From NCBI GenBank assembly GCA_900637135.1, contig LR134353.1:3410001-3474000 (forward strand): a stretch of DNA of 64,000 nucleotides, given 5' to 3'. The DNA is from Mycolicibacterium flavescens. GTDB taxonomy: Bacteria > Actinomycetota > Actinomycetes > Mycobacteriales > Mycobacteriaceae. The position numbers and the translations under genes were made by a program. Of this stretch, positions 33,313 to 42,014 are shown piece after piece (the first letter of the stretch is position 1; every line of letters starts with the position of its first letter). The notes beneath the pieces were generated by a model that had not been told where the DNA came from, ran no database searches, and was given only the letters and a program-made list of their open reading frames with translations.

Positions 33313-35012
33313 GATGCAGACGCAGTCGACACGCGCCGGCGCAGGTCTGCGGTGCGCAGCGCCGCGCGGAACAGCGGACCGATCACGTCGGCCAGCTGCG
33401 TGGGCTTGGGTATCGACGCGTGTGCAGCGCTGCCGAACACCATGGCCAGCTCCCCGGAGTCGGTGGCCGCGCCGATCGTCAAGCACAAGCAGCCGATACC
33501 CTTCCGCCGGGCCTCCCCCAGCGCCCGGCGTACGTCGGCCGCACCGTAGCGCCGTTCGTAGCCGTGGTCGTAGGCCAAGCCGTCGGACAGCACGACCAGC
33601 AGACGTCGTGACGTGCCCGCCTTCTCCGTCATCACCGCCGTACCGTGCCGAACGGCCGCCCCCAGCCGTGAATAGGCGCCCGGGGTGAGGCTGCCCAGGC
33701 GGCGCATGACCATCGCGTCGAGGTGATCGTCGAAACGCTTGACCGGCACGAGATGAACGGCCGAGCGGCCCTGTGACTGAAAGGCGTACAACGCGACACG
33801 GTCTCCGAGGTCATGGAGGGCAACGGTCAGCGCCGCTGCGGCCGTACGCTGCTGCTCGTGCACGGTCTGGCCGAAAGTGCCCGATTCACCTGCCGAACCG
33901 GAGACGTCGAGCAGGACGAGCACGGCCAAATCGCGACGCCTTCGCAGATTGTCGAGGTAGACCGCCTCGTCGGGCGTCGAACCCGCCAGGGTTTCGACGC
34001 GCGCCTCGACCGCGGCATCGACGTCGATATCGTCGCCCTGGACCTGCCGGTGACACCGGTCCAGCCCGATACCCAGGCGGGTGAGGGGGCGGCGCAAGGC
34101 GTGGACATCCGGGCGAACCAGCGCTTCCCGCTTCTCAATCGGTGCGTCGATCTCCACCACGGTGCACCAGTCCGGCCGGTAGCCGCGTCGCTGGAAGTCC
34201 CACTCGTCATACGTGCGCCCCCCGGTTGTGGAGGCTTCCCAGCCGTCGGAGTCCACCGCACCGGCCGCACTCGAGGTCACCGCACCTGCGCCACGAAATC
34301 CCCTGCGGGAGCGATGGGTTGGCGTATCCGCGCCCGGCGTGCCCGCACCGGAGAGTTTGCGGACACTCTTTGTCATCCTTTTCAGGAGCCTGCCGAGCGC
34401 ACCGCCCCCACCAACAGGACTCGTGAAGGGATCCATCATGTCTTCGCCGTCGTCGAAGTCGTCATCGCCGTCGTCGAGGTCGGCCAGTTCCTTGTTCGCC
34501 TCGCGCCGAGGGACGTGCCCGCCGGCCGATTCCACCTGGGCGGCGGAGGCGCGGTTGGCCAACAGCTTCTGCGCCCTGATGACGCCGAACCCCGCGGGTG
34601 GATCGGCGATGTCACGACTTTGCCCCGCCACCTTCAACGAACCGACCGCCGAATCCGCGCGGGCGGCGAGGTCACAGTCGACAAGGCGGCGCACACCCGA
34701 CGGCAGCAGGTCGTCGTTGACCGACAACGCTCGCTGACCCTCGACCGCGAGGTACCGGCGCGCCAGGGCCGGCCGTCTGACGAGTTTGCGCACCACCTCC
34801 GTTTCCAGGCCTCCACTGGCCAGCAGCGAGGCCTGCACTGTTACCGCCTCGAGTTGGCGGTCCGCGCCGGCGGATGGATCGACGAACACCGTGACGCCGT
34901 CCGTCCATGCCGGTTCACCCGGTGCGGCAGGCGCGACCGCTACCGTGCGGCCGGCCAGGGCCGAGGCCAGCAGCGCCAAACGCCTGGGGTTGTCGGCGTC
35001 CTCGCTCGTCAT
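33309..35012 (-). CDS. VWA-domain protein, NorD/CoxE-like partner of the AAA+ ATPase
   Basis: A 567-residue protein. The N-terminal half is a helical region resembling NorD-type proteins, with an acidic stretch (ADLDDGDDDFDDGEDMMDPF, about 200-220). The C-terminal third is a von Willebrand A domain with the MIDAS motif DVSGSAGESG (about 385) and a conserved Asp in VVLSDGLAYDHG. With the adjacent AAA+ protein it forms a NorQ/NorD-type chaperone pair. GAAAGGG precedes the ATG at 35012; an ATG 22 codons upstream would run through the shared promoter element. Confidence 0.87.
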   Translation of the reverse strand: MTSEDADNPRRLALLASALAGRTVAVAPAAPGEPAWTDGVTVFVDPSAGADRQLEAVTVQASLLASGGLETEVVRKLVRRPALARRYLAVEGQRALSVNDDLLPSGVRRLVDCDLAARADSAVGSLKVAGQSRDIADPPAGFGVIRAQKLLANRASAAQVESAGGHVPRREANKELADLDDGDDDFDDGEDMMDPFTSPVGGGGALGRLLKRMTKSVRKLSGAGTPGADTPTHRSRRGFRGAGAVTSSAAGAVDSDGWEASTTGGRTYDEWDFQRRGYRPDWCTVVEIDAPIEKREALVRPDVHALRRPLTRLGIGLDRCHRQVQGDDIDVDAAVEARVETLAGSTPDEAVYLDNLRRRRDLAVLVLLDVSGSAGESGTFGQTVHEQQRTAAAALTVALHDLGDRVALYAFQSQGRSAVHLVPVKRFDDHLDAMVMRRLGSLTPGAYSRLGAAVRHGTAVMTEKAGTSRRLLVVLSDGLAYDHGYERRYGAADVRRALGEARRKGIGCLCLTIGAATDSGELAMVFGSAAHASIPKPTQLADVIGPLFRAALRTADLRRRVSTASAS

Positions 35013-35030
35013 CGAGCGCGCCCTTTCTCG

Positions 35031-35059
35031 TTGACCAAATATCTGTTCCAACGTAGAGT
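35031..35059 (+). promoter_or_regulatory. Shared promoter-operator element before the plus-strand SDR
   Basis: TTGACC (35031-35036), a 17-base spacer and TAGAGT (35054-35059) form a clear promoter. The element TTGACCAAATATCTGTTCC (35031-35049) begins at the -35 hexamer and fills most of the spacer. It is 33 bases upstream of the SDR ATG and also 18 bases from the divergent VWA gene start, so it may control both. Confidence 0.75.
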
Positions 35060-35092
35060 CCGACCGGACCGCCGTCAATCGCCGGAGGAACG

Positions 35093-36022
35093 ATGATCGA
35101 TTTCGCCGAGCAGGTCGCCGTGGTCACCGGGGCTGGCCGCGGGCTCGGCCGTGTGTATGCGCTCGAGTTGGCAAGGCGCGGAGCATCGATCGTCGTCAAC
35201 GACCTCGGCGCAACCATGCATGGCGACGGCCGGAACACGGCGGTCGCCGATCAGGTGGTCGAGGAGATCACCGCGTCCGGCGGCACGGCCGTAGCGTCCT
35301 ATGACTCGGTGGACAGCCCGGCTGGCGGTGAGGCGATCGTCCGAACCGCCGTCGACGCGTTCGGCCGGCTCGACGCGGTGATCAGCAATGCGGGCATCTT
35401 CAACTCCATCGCGTTCGACGAACTGACTCCCGTCGACTGGCGACGCATGCTTTCGGTTCATCTCGACGGTGCGTTCTACCTGTCGCAGCCCGCCTACCGG
35501 GTGATGAAGGGGCAGGGCTACGGGCGGTTCGTTTTCATCGCGTCGTCGGCGGGCGTGTTCGGTCAGCACCTGGAGGCGCATTATGCCGCGGCCAAGGCCG
35601 GCATTGTCGGCCTTAACAATGTCATCGCGCTCGAGGGTGAACCGCACGGGATTCGCGCCAATACCGTGCTGCCCTTCGGGATCTCCCGGATGGTCACCGA
35701 AACGCTGGGCGACCCGAAAGCCCTGGAGGACAACGGCTTCTTCGCCGCCATCCGTCCCGAGCTCGTCGCTCCACTCGTGGTGTACCTGGCCAGCCGGGCC
35801 TGCGATGTCAACCATCAGAACTTCTCGGCATGTGCGGGCCGGTTCGCCAGGGTCTTCATCGGGCTGAGCGAGGGCTGGCTGGCACCACGGGACGGTGATC
35901 CGACGGCTGAGGACATCGCCGGCCACCTCGAGGCGGTCGCGGCCACCGAGCCGTTCACCGTTCCGGGATCGATCTACGACGAGGTGTTCGCGGTGACCGG
36001 GCGCCTCGGCATGTCGGGCTGA
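35093..36022 (+). CDS. SDR oxidoreductase
   Basis: A 309-residue SDR of the multifunctional-protein type. The cofactor motif is TGAGRGLGRVYA, followed by NDLGATMHGDG, SNAGIF, the catalytic Ser in IASSAGVFG and YAAAKAG. Close families reduce or oxidise hydroxyacyl-CoA or steroid alcohols. GGAGGAA precedes the ATG. It starts a plus-strand group with a nitroreductase, a SnoaL-like protein and the double-TetR regulator. Confidence 0.9.
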   Translation: MIDFAEQVAVVTGAGRGLGRVYALELARRGASIVVNDLGATMHGDGRNTAVADQVVEEITASGGTAVASYDSVDSPAGGEAIVRTAVDAFGRLDAVISNAGIFNSIAFDELTPVDWRRMLSVHLDGAFYLSQPAYRVMKGQGYGRFVFIASSAGVFGQHLEAHYAAAKAGIVGLNNVIALEGEPHGIRANTVLPFGISRMVTETLGDPKALEDNGFFAAIRPELVAPLVVYLASRACDVNHQNFSACAGRFARVFIGLSEGWLAPRDGDPTAEDIAGHLEAVAATEPFTVPGSIYDEVFAVTGRLGMSG

Positions 36023-36052
36023 ATGTCACGGCTCGACTGGGCCTCGACATCG

Positions 36053-36082
36053 TTGACCCAAAGATCTGTTCCAGATTATCGT
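36053..36082 (+). promoter_or_regulatory. Shared promoter-operator element before the nitroreductase
   Basis: TTGACC (36053-36058), an 18-base spacer and TATCGT (36077-36082) form a promoter. The element TTGACCCAAAGATCTGTTCC (36053-36072) differs by one base from that before mceA. The end is 31 bases before the nitroreductase start. Confidence 0.78.
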
Positions 36083-36113
36083 CGGGCGCGTAGACCGAGC
36101 GTAAGGAGCACCC

Positions 36114-36761
36114 ATGGACATCGACGAGCTCCTCACGACCACCCGGTCGGCGCGCAAATCACTGGACCTCGACGCGCCCGTCGATCGTCGCGATATCGCG
36201 GACTGCCTGCGGATCGGGATGCATGCCGCCAACGGCTCGAACCAACAGAGCTGGCGTTGGGTGGCCGTATTCGACGAGAAACTCCGCGCGCGCCTCGCCG
36301 ACCTCTACCGCGACGCCTATCTGCAGAGGGTCGGTGGGCAACTGGTCGCCGACCTGCTGCCGCCCGATACCCCGGGCAAGAAAATCATGTCCTCGACCGA
36401 GTGGCTGGTCGAGAACATGGCGAAGGTCCCGCTTCTCGTAATCCCCTGCTATGAACCGTATCTGCCGCGCGTCGACGGCGACGAGTCCTTTTACCAGGCG
36501 ACGTTGTACGGTTCGATCTTCCCCGCCGTCTGGAATTTCGCGCTGGCGCTTCACACGCGCGGCTACGGAACCTGCGTGACGACGTTGCATCTGACCCACG
36601 AGGCAGCGGTCCGCGATCTGCTCGGCATCCCGGAAAATTACGTCCAGGGCTGCCTTCTGCCGGTCGGGCGGCTGCGGCCCGGCGTCAGATTCCGTCCGGC
36701 CGAACGCCGACCGATCGCCGAGGTGGTCGCCGTGGACACCTGGGAGGGAACACCGCTGTGA
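36114..36761 (+). CDS. Nitroreductase family protein
   Basis: A 215-residue FMN-dependent nitroreductase-fold protein. It has the N-terminal TTRSARKSLDL phosphate-binding Arg region, NGSNQQSWRWVAV, and WNFALALHTRGYGTCVTTLHL. Members reduce nitro groups, enones or act as flavin destructases. In a catabolic island an ene-reductase-like role is plausible but not shown. GTAAGGAG precedes the ATG. Its stop overlaps the SnoaL-like start as GTGA. Confidence 0.88.
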   Translation: MDIDELLTTTRSARKSLDLDAPVDRRDIADCLRIGMHAANGSNQQSWRWVAVFDEKLRARLADLYRDAYLQRVGGQLVADLLPPDTPGKKIMSSTEWLVENMAKVPLLVIPCYEPYLPRVDGDESFYQATLYGSIFPAVWNFALALHTRGYGTCVTTLHLTHEAAVRDLLGIPENYVQGCLLPVGRLRPGVRFRPAERRPIAEVVAVDTWEGTPL

Positions 36762-37291
36762 ACGAGAGGCTGCAGGCGTTGTGCGACCGGGCAGACATCT
36801 TCGACTGCATGCAGCGGTACGCCCGCGGGATGGATCGACGTGACCGCGAACTGGTGCGTTCGGCCTACCACGACGGCGCCGTCGACGAGCACATCGGTTT
36901 CGTGGGCCCCGTCGACGACTTCATCGAGTGGGCATTTGCGTACCACGAGACGCAATCCCGCTACCAGCACTACCTGCTGAACCACACCGCGGACATCACG
37001 GGCGACCAGGCGCACACCGAAACGTACTATCTGTTCGTCGGCACCGACCGCGCCCCGGCAAACCACCTGACCGTCAACGGCGGCCGCTACATCGACCGGC
37101 TCGAGCGCCGGGATGGCCGTTGGGCCATCGCCGCGCGGGTCTGCGTCGTGGAATGGCACACCGAGGGAACGACGCTGATCACCGACGAGACCATGGGCTT
37201 TCTCGCCGACATCCTCACCGTCGCGCATGACCGAAGCGACATCTCCTACGAGCGCCCGCTGAACCCCGCTCGCTTTCCATCCAGCTCGTGA
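36758..37291 (+). CDS. SnoaL-like / NTF2-fold protein
   Basis: A 177-residue cone-shaped NTF2-fold protein with the IFDCMQRYARGMDRRDRELV start and a His/Asp-lined pocket (NHTADITGDQAHTETYYLF). This fits the SnoaL-like domain found in dehydratases, isomerases and bile-acid or steroid-modifying enzymes. The reaction is unknown. The GTG start is coupled to the nitroreductase stop by a 4-base overlap. Confidence 0.8.
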   Translation: MNERLQALCDRADIFDCMQRYARGMDRRDRELVRSAYHDGAVDEHIGFVGPVDDFIEWAFAYHETQSRYQHYLLNHTADITGDQAHTETYYLFVGTDRAPANHLTVNGGRYIDRLERRDGRWAIAARVCVVEWHTEGTTLITDETMGFLADILTVAHDRSDISYERPLNPARFPSSS

Positions 37292-37356
37292 CCGCCGGCC
37301 CGCTACCGGCGCTTCCACCTCGAGGAACCCTGCCCGGCGGCCCAGTTCTGGTAGCG

Positions 37357-37395
37357 TTAACCAAACTTTGGGTCGGTTCGACCAAACAGGTGGAC
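37357..37395. promoter_or_regulatory. Palindromic version of the island element before the double-TetR gene
   Basis: TTAACCAAACTTTGGGTCGG (37357-37376) holds two facing copies of the left part of the shared element, AACCAAA and TTTGGGT. It is followed by another half-like GACCAAACAGG at 37380-37390. The whole lies about 30-60 bases before the regulator start. An autoregulatory site is the natural reading; no clear -10 box is seen. Confidence 0.5.
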
Positions 37396-37417
37396 GGGAG
37401 CCTGCGTTGGAGGTGTC

Positions 37418-38740
37418 GTGGGGCGTCGTGTGACGCCGAAGGCCGACCTCGCGAAGCACGCGGGCCATTCCTACGACGACGGCACCCGGCGGACCGAAAT
37501 CTTGCAGACCGCGGCGTCGTTGATCGCCACGTCCGGGCTGCGTACGTCACTTCAGGAGATCGCCGACGCCGCAGGCATCTTGCCCGGCAGCCTGTATCAC
37601 CATTTCGAGTCCAAGGAAGCGATCCTCGTCGAGTTGCTTCGGCGATACCACGAGGACCTCGATCGCATCGCCGATGAAGCCCTCGATCGGCTCGACGACC
37701 CCGCCCCGCTGTCGGCGTTCGATCGGATCGTGGAGTTGGGCGCCGCGATCGCCCAGTGCGCGGTGACCCACAGCGCCGCACTGCAGATGACGTTCTACGA
37801 GACACCGACCTCGAATCCGGAACTGGCCGCGCTGGCCCAACAGCGCCCGGCGAAGATCCTCGAAGCGATGGTGCAGACGCTACGTGCCGCGCGGTGGAGT
37901 GGTTATCTGCGACCGGACGTCGACCTGCCGGTCCTTGCCGACCGGATCGTCCAGTCGATGCGCCAAGTCGGACTCGATGTCATCCGGCACAGCGCAGGCG
38001 CCGACAAAGTCGCGGCCACGCTGTGCCGGATCCTGCTGGAAGGACTGGCCACCGTCCCTCCCGGTGACGCCGAACTCGATCGCTCCCCCGCGTTCATCGC
38101 CGCCGACGACGCGGTGAAGTCGTGGATCGAGGAGGAAGAGAACGCGCCCAACGACAAGGCTTCACACGTGCGCGCGGTCGCCCGAGCCGAATTCGGGCGA
38201 AAAGGCTACGAGGTCACCACGATCCGCGACATTGCATCGGCCGCCGGCCTCGGCACCGGAACAGTGTACCGCTTGATCGGGTCGAAAGAGGAACTGCTGG
38301 CCTCGATCATGCAGTCGTTCGGCGAGAAGGTCGCCGAGGTGGGGTGGACGAGCGTGCTGCGGTCCGAGGCATCGGCGGTCGAGAAACTCGATGCGTTGAG
38401 CTGGATCCACACCAACGCGCTCGCCCACTTCGGCGACGAGTTCCGGATCCAGTTGGCATGGATGCGACAGTCTCCTCCGGACACCCCGAACATCGCATGG
38501 CTGTTCACCAAACGCGTCCGCCAGATGAAATCCCTTCTCACCGCCGGGATCCGCGCCGGCGAGATCGCGATCGACGCACCGTCGAACGAGACTCTGGCCC
38601 GCGTCGTCATCGGGGTCTCGTGGATCCCGGAGAACCTGCTCCACGATCTCGGCCCCCGCGCGTCGCAGATCCACGTCCGCGACACCCTGCTGCGCGGCGT
38701 CACCACGCGCTCGACGGCCGAGGACGCTAGCCGACGATGA
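37418..38740 (+). CDS. Two-module TetR regulator (Mce3R-like architecture)
   Basis: A 440-residue protein made of two TetR units in tandem. The first HTH (about 27-75) includes LQEIADAAGILPGSLYHHFE. The second (about 248-300) includes IRDIASAAGLGTGTVYRLIG. Each is followed by a helical ligand domain. This is the layout of Mce3R, the fused TetR repressor of the M. tuberculosis mce3 locus, which acts with two different HTHs and so can read an asymmetric site. An mce operon with an asymmetric element in its promoter is nearby. The start is a GTG at 37418. The 3' end overlaps the P450 on the other strand by 14 bases. Confidence 0.85.
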   Translation: MGRRVTPKADLAKHAGHSYDDGTRRTEILQTAASLIATSGLRTSLQEIADAAGILPGSLYHHFESKEAILVELLRRYHEDLDRIADEALDRLDDPAPLSAFDRIVELGAAIAQCAVTHSAALQMTFYETPTSNPELAALAQQRPAKILEAMVQTLRAARWSGYLRPDVDLPVLADRIVQSMRQVGLDVIRHSAGADKVAATLCRILLEGLATVPPGDAELDRSPAFIAADDAVKSWIEEEENAPNDKASHVRAVARAEFGRKGYEVTTIRDIASAAGLGTGTVYRLIGSKEELLASIMQSFGEKVAEVGWTSVLRSEASAVEKLDALSWIHTNALAHFGDEFRIQLAWMRQSPPDTPNIAWLFTKRVRQMKSLLTAGIRAGEIAIDAPSNETLARVVIGVSWIPENLLHDLGPRASQIHVRDTLLRGVTTRSTAEDASRR

Positions 38741-39923
38741 TCGGCAGCCTGCCCCAGCCTCGCACGCTGGATGTGTGGGCCATCGCGGCGTCCGCGTAGT
38801 CGACCTCCCACTCGGGCCATCGGCGCAGCATCTCCTCGAATGCGACCCTGGCCTGCATCCGGGCCAGCGACGAGCCGAGGCAGAAGTGCAGCCCCTGCCC
38901 GAACGACAGATGCGATCCGCCGCGATGGATGTCGAATCTCTCCCCGTCGGGGTAGCGCCGTTCGTCGCGGTTGGCAGAACCGTTGAGCAGCAGCATCACC
39001 GAGCCCTCGGCGATCGCCTGCCCGTAAGCCTCGGTGTCGCGGGCGACATATCGGGCCTGCACCGGCGACGGCGCCTGGTAGCGCAACACCTCCTCGATCG
39101 CCCCGGGAATCAGCGAGAAGTCGTCGAGAAGTTCGCGTCGCTGATCGGGGTGCTCGGCGAGCATCTGAGCGATGAAACCGATCAGCCTGGTGGTCGTCTC
39201 GTTACCGGCACCGGCGATCATGCTCGTGTAGGTCATCACCTCGATCCGAGACAGCGGCCGCACCTGACCGTCGTCTTCGACCTCGGCGTTGAGCAATTGG
39301 GTCATCAGATCGTCCGACGGATGTTCGGCCCGCCACTCGATGTAGTCGGCGAACAGCTGGTAGGCGTTCTCGAACGTCGCCGCCGACACTGACTGAAAGC
39401 TCCCCTCCTTCAACCCAATCGACGCATCGGTGTTGTCGCGAATCTGCTGCTGTCCCTGCTCCGGAATACCCAGCAGGTAACCGATGGTCCGCATCGGGAT
39501 CAGCGCCCCGAAGTCGCCGATCACGTCGAAACGGGAAGCACCCGTAAGGGAGTCGAGCGCACGCACGCAGAACTGGCGCACAAGGGGTTCGATGGCTTCC
39601 ATCCGGCGCGGGGTGAAGACCTTCGACAGCACCCGTCGGTGAATGTCGTGAAGGGGAGGATCCTCGAACAGGATCACGCCCGGCGGTACGTCCACACCGC
39701 TCATGATGACGTCCATCGTGGTGCCCTTGCCCGAACGGTAGGTGTCCCAGTCGTGTAGCCCCTTGGCGACGTCGTCGTAGCGGCTCAACGCGTAGAAGTT
39801 GTACTTGTCGTTGTAATAGAGCGGCGCCTCGTCGCGCATCCTCTTCCAGATGGGGTACGGGTCATCGTCGATGTCGAAATCGAATGGGTCGTAGTACAGA
39901 TCGACGGTGTTGGTATCGGTCAT
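38727..39923 (-). CDS. Cytochrome P450
   Basis: A 398-residue P450. The I-helix motif is IAGAGNETTTRL, the K-helix motif is EEVLRYQAPS and the heme loop is LSFGQGLHFCLGSSLARMQAR. The N-terminus begins YYDPFDFDIDDDPYPIWKRM. It is the third P450 in the island. Its start overlaps the stop of the LLM flavin gene by 4 bases, so the two are coupled. Confidence 0.93.
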   Translation of the reverse strand: MTDTNTVDLYYDPFDFDIDDDPYPIWKRMRDEAPLYYNDKYNFYALSRYDDVAKGLHDWDTYRSGKGTTMDVIMSGVDVPPGVILFEDPPLHDIHRRVLSKVFTPRRMEAIEPLVRQFCVRALDSLTGASRFDVIGDFGALIPMRTIGYLLGIPEQGQQQIRDNTDASIGLKEGSFQSVSAATFENAYQLFADYIEWRAEHPSDDLMTQLLNAEVEDDGQVRPLSRIEVMTYTSMIAGAGNETTTRLIGFIAQMLAEHPDQRRELLDDFSLIPGAIEEVLRYQAPSPVQARYVARDTEAYGQAIAEGSVMLLLNGSANRDERRYPDGERFDIHRGGSHLSFGQGLHFCLGSSLARMQARVAFEEMLRRWPEWEVDYADAAMAHTSSVRGWGRLPIIVG

Positions 39924-40909
39924 CTGCTGCTCTCTCTTGTCATCGTCGGGGTCGCTGCCGCGTCAGCGGCGCGCCTCAGATATGGCCACGCGATCTCGGG
40001 TGGAATACCGCCGCACAGCGGTGACAGATTGAGAAACCCTCCCCCGCGGATGATTTCGCGCGCCTGTTCAGAGCTGATGATCCGGTGCGAAGTGTAGTGG
40101 TGGCGCAGTTCCTCCACATCGCGAGCCGCCGAGATGCCGGCCGAAGCGTGGTTGTCCGGATTCCACTGCGCATACATGCGGGCGTCGTGAAACAGGTGTT
40201 CGCCGATCTCGTCCCACCCCTCGTCGACGTCATCGGCGACGAACGTGACCGTCGGCGTGTCGGGCGGGGGTAACAGCACACCGCCGGGCTCGTGCCCGTG
40301 CGCGCGCGACGCGGTTTCGTACGCGTCCCGCATACCGGTCACGCTGCCATTGGCGAGAAGACCCAGACCGTAACGTCCGGCGCGGCGCGCCGCCGCAAGG
40401 CTGGCACCGCCCCACATCAAAGTCGGCCCGCCGCGAGTGCACGGTGGCGGTGACACCATGATGCGGCGGTTGTCGTGCACGGTGGGCCGGCCGGTCAGCA
40501 GCGTCCGCAACAAGTCGAGATTCTCGTCGGCCAGCGCGCCCCGGCGCGACCGGTCGATACCGAAGTGCTCGAACTCTTCGGGCCGGTAGCCCAACCCGAA
40601 TACATACGAAGCCCGGCCGTTGCTGAGAATGTCGAGCACCGCAACGTCTTCGGCCAGCCGAACGGGATCGTAGAACGGCAGTATCACGACCACGCTGAGC
40701 GCCAATCGCTCGGTACGGGCCGCGATCGCCGATGCCAACATCAGGGGTGCCGGCAGATAGCCGTCCTCTGATCCGTGGTGCTCGCACAGCACCGCCGCCA
40801 CGCACCCGTGCTGCTCGGCCCACGCCGACATGTCGATTGCCGCCGCATACAGGTCGGTCGTCGCCGCACCGAAACGCGGTGCCCGCATGTCGAATCGGAT
40901 CGAGAACAT
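39920..40909 (-). CDS. LLM-class flavin-dependent oxidoreductase
   Basis: A 329-residue luciferase-like TIM-barrel protein. It has MFSIRFDMRAPRFGA at the start, VLCEHHGSEDGYLPAPL, LALSVVVILPFYDPVRLAEDVAVLD, and YVFGLGYRPEEFEHFG with RSRRGALADE. Mycobacterial members use FMN or F420; the cofactor here is not certain. It is a paralogue of the protein at 42015-42983, which has the same N-terminal layout. It is transcribed with a P450 and a DapB-like gene. Confidence 0.88.
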   Translation of the reverse strand: MFSIRFDMRAPRFGAATTDLYAAAIDMSAWAEQHGCVAAVLCEHHGSEDGYLPAPLMLASAIAARTERLALSVVVILPFYDPVRLAEDVAVLDILSNGRASYVFGLGYRPEEFEHFGIDRSRRGALADENLDLLRTLLTGRPTVHDNRRIMVSPPPCTRGGPTLMWGGASLAAARRAGRYGLGLLANGSVTGMRDAYETASRAHGHEPGGVLLPPPDTPTVTFVADDVDEGWDEIGEHLFHDARMYAQWNPDNHASAGISAARDVEELRHHYTSHRIISSEQAREIIRGGGFLNLSPLCGGIPPEIAWPYLRRAADAAATPTMTRESSR

Positions 40910-40925
40910 CGCTGACTCCCGCTGC

Positions 40926-41999
40926 TCACCCGAACGCGTGCCGGGGCAACGTGTTCGGCAGGTCCAGCGAACTCAGCAGACCGGCGGGAGCCGCCACCAC
41001 GTAGGGAATCGCGTTGACCACGCGCATCGCGGTGGCGGCCATCGCCGCATGCCCCGCGCCGTGGCCCTCGGCGGCGCCGAGGTTCATCGCGCAGTGGATG
41101 TCGGGATCACCGTCGATGTCGACGCGATACGTGGCGTCGAACTCCGAGGTCGGCCAGTCCGGCGCCACGTCGCGTGCCATCCGGATGATGTGCTGGACGA
41201 CGATGGCTTCCCGGCCGTTGACCACACCCGCGGCCCTGGTGCTCACCGCGCCACACGTCCCGGCCTCGATCGTGCCGAACGCCACCTCGATGTCCCTGTC
41301 GGTCACGCGGCGGTCGAGGCTGCCGCGGACCTCCTCGACCTCGACGCCGAGACCCGCCGCGATCAGGTGGATCGGTGCCCGCCAGGCCATTTCGATGAAT
41401 CCCGGAGTCTTCAGCAGCGGTTCGAAATCGAGCGGGCGTCCGAAGCCCATGCCGTTCATCATCACATCGGCCACCGGGTAGTGGTCATTGAGCGCGACCT
41501 CGGTGACGGTCACGCAGCGGATCCGCTTCGACTGCGTGGCCAGCACCAGCGCGAGCTGATCGGAGCCGAAGCCGGGAAAGATCCCCGAGGCGTAGAAGGA
41601 CGCGCCGCCTCTCTTCGCAGCCTCTTCCATCTGGTCGCGCCACTCCGGTGAGTAGTAGGCAGGCGGATAGATCAGGGTGGTCGACGACGTCGACACGACA
41701 TTGATCCCGGCGTCGAGGAGTTTCAGGTAATCGGGCACCGCTCCCGCATCGCGTTCCGGTCCGCTCGCGGCGTACACCACGCAGTCCGGTTGCAGCGCGA
41801 CCAACTCGTCTGCGTCATTGGTGGCTGCCACCCCGATCGGATCACCGCCGGCCAAGGCCCCAGCGTCCTTGCCGATCTTCTCCTCGGAGTGCACCCACAC
41901 CCCGACCAGCTCGAGGTCGGGCCTGCCCCGGATCGCGTCGATGGCAATCGATCCGACGCCTCCTGTCGACCAGACGACGGTCCTCAGCGGTGTTGTCAC
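40926..41999 (-). CDS. DapB-like NAD(P)-dependent oxidoreductase
   Basis: A 357-residue protein with an N-terminal Rossmann domain of the dihydrodipicolinate-reductase type (VVWSTGGVGSIAIDAI, then VGVWVHSEEKIGKDAG) and a C-terminal dimerisation-like domain. Related proteins are 2,4-diaminopentanoate dehydrogenase-like or of unknown substrate in mycobacteria. It is strongly similar to the product of 43125-44237 (for example AASGPERDA and NAIPYVVAA). It is 15 bases from each neighbouring LLM gene. Confidence 0.82.
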   Translation of the reverse strand: MTTPLRTVVWSTGGVGSIAIDAIRGRPDLELVGVWVHSEEKIGKDAGALAGGDPIGVAATNDADELVALQPDCVVYAASGPERDAGAVPDYLKLLDAGINVVSTSSTTLIYPPAYYSPEWRDQMEEAAKRGGASFYASGIFPGFGSDQLALVLATQSKRIRCVTVTEVALNDHYPVADVMMNGMGFGRPLDFEPLLKTPGFIEMAWRAPIHLIAAGLGVEVEEVRGSLDRRVTDRDIEVAFGTIEAGTCGAVSTRAAGVVNGREAIVVQHIIRMARDVAPDWPTSEFDATYRVDIDGDPDIHCAMNLGAAEGHGAGHAAMAATAMRVVNAIPYVVAAPAGLLSSLDLPNTLPRHAFG

Positions 42000-42014
42000 G
42001 GATTCTCCTGTCGG

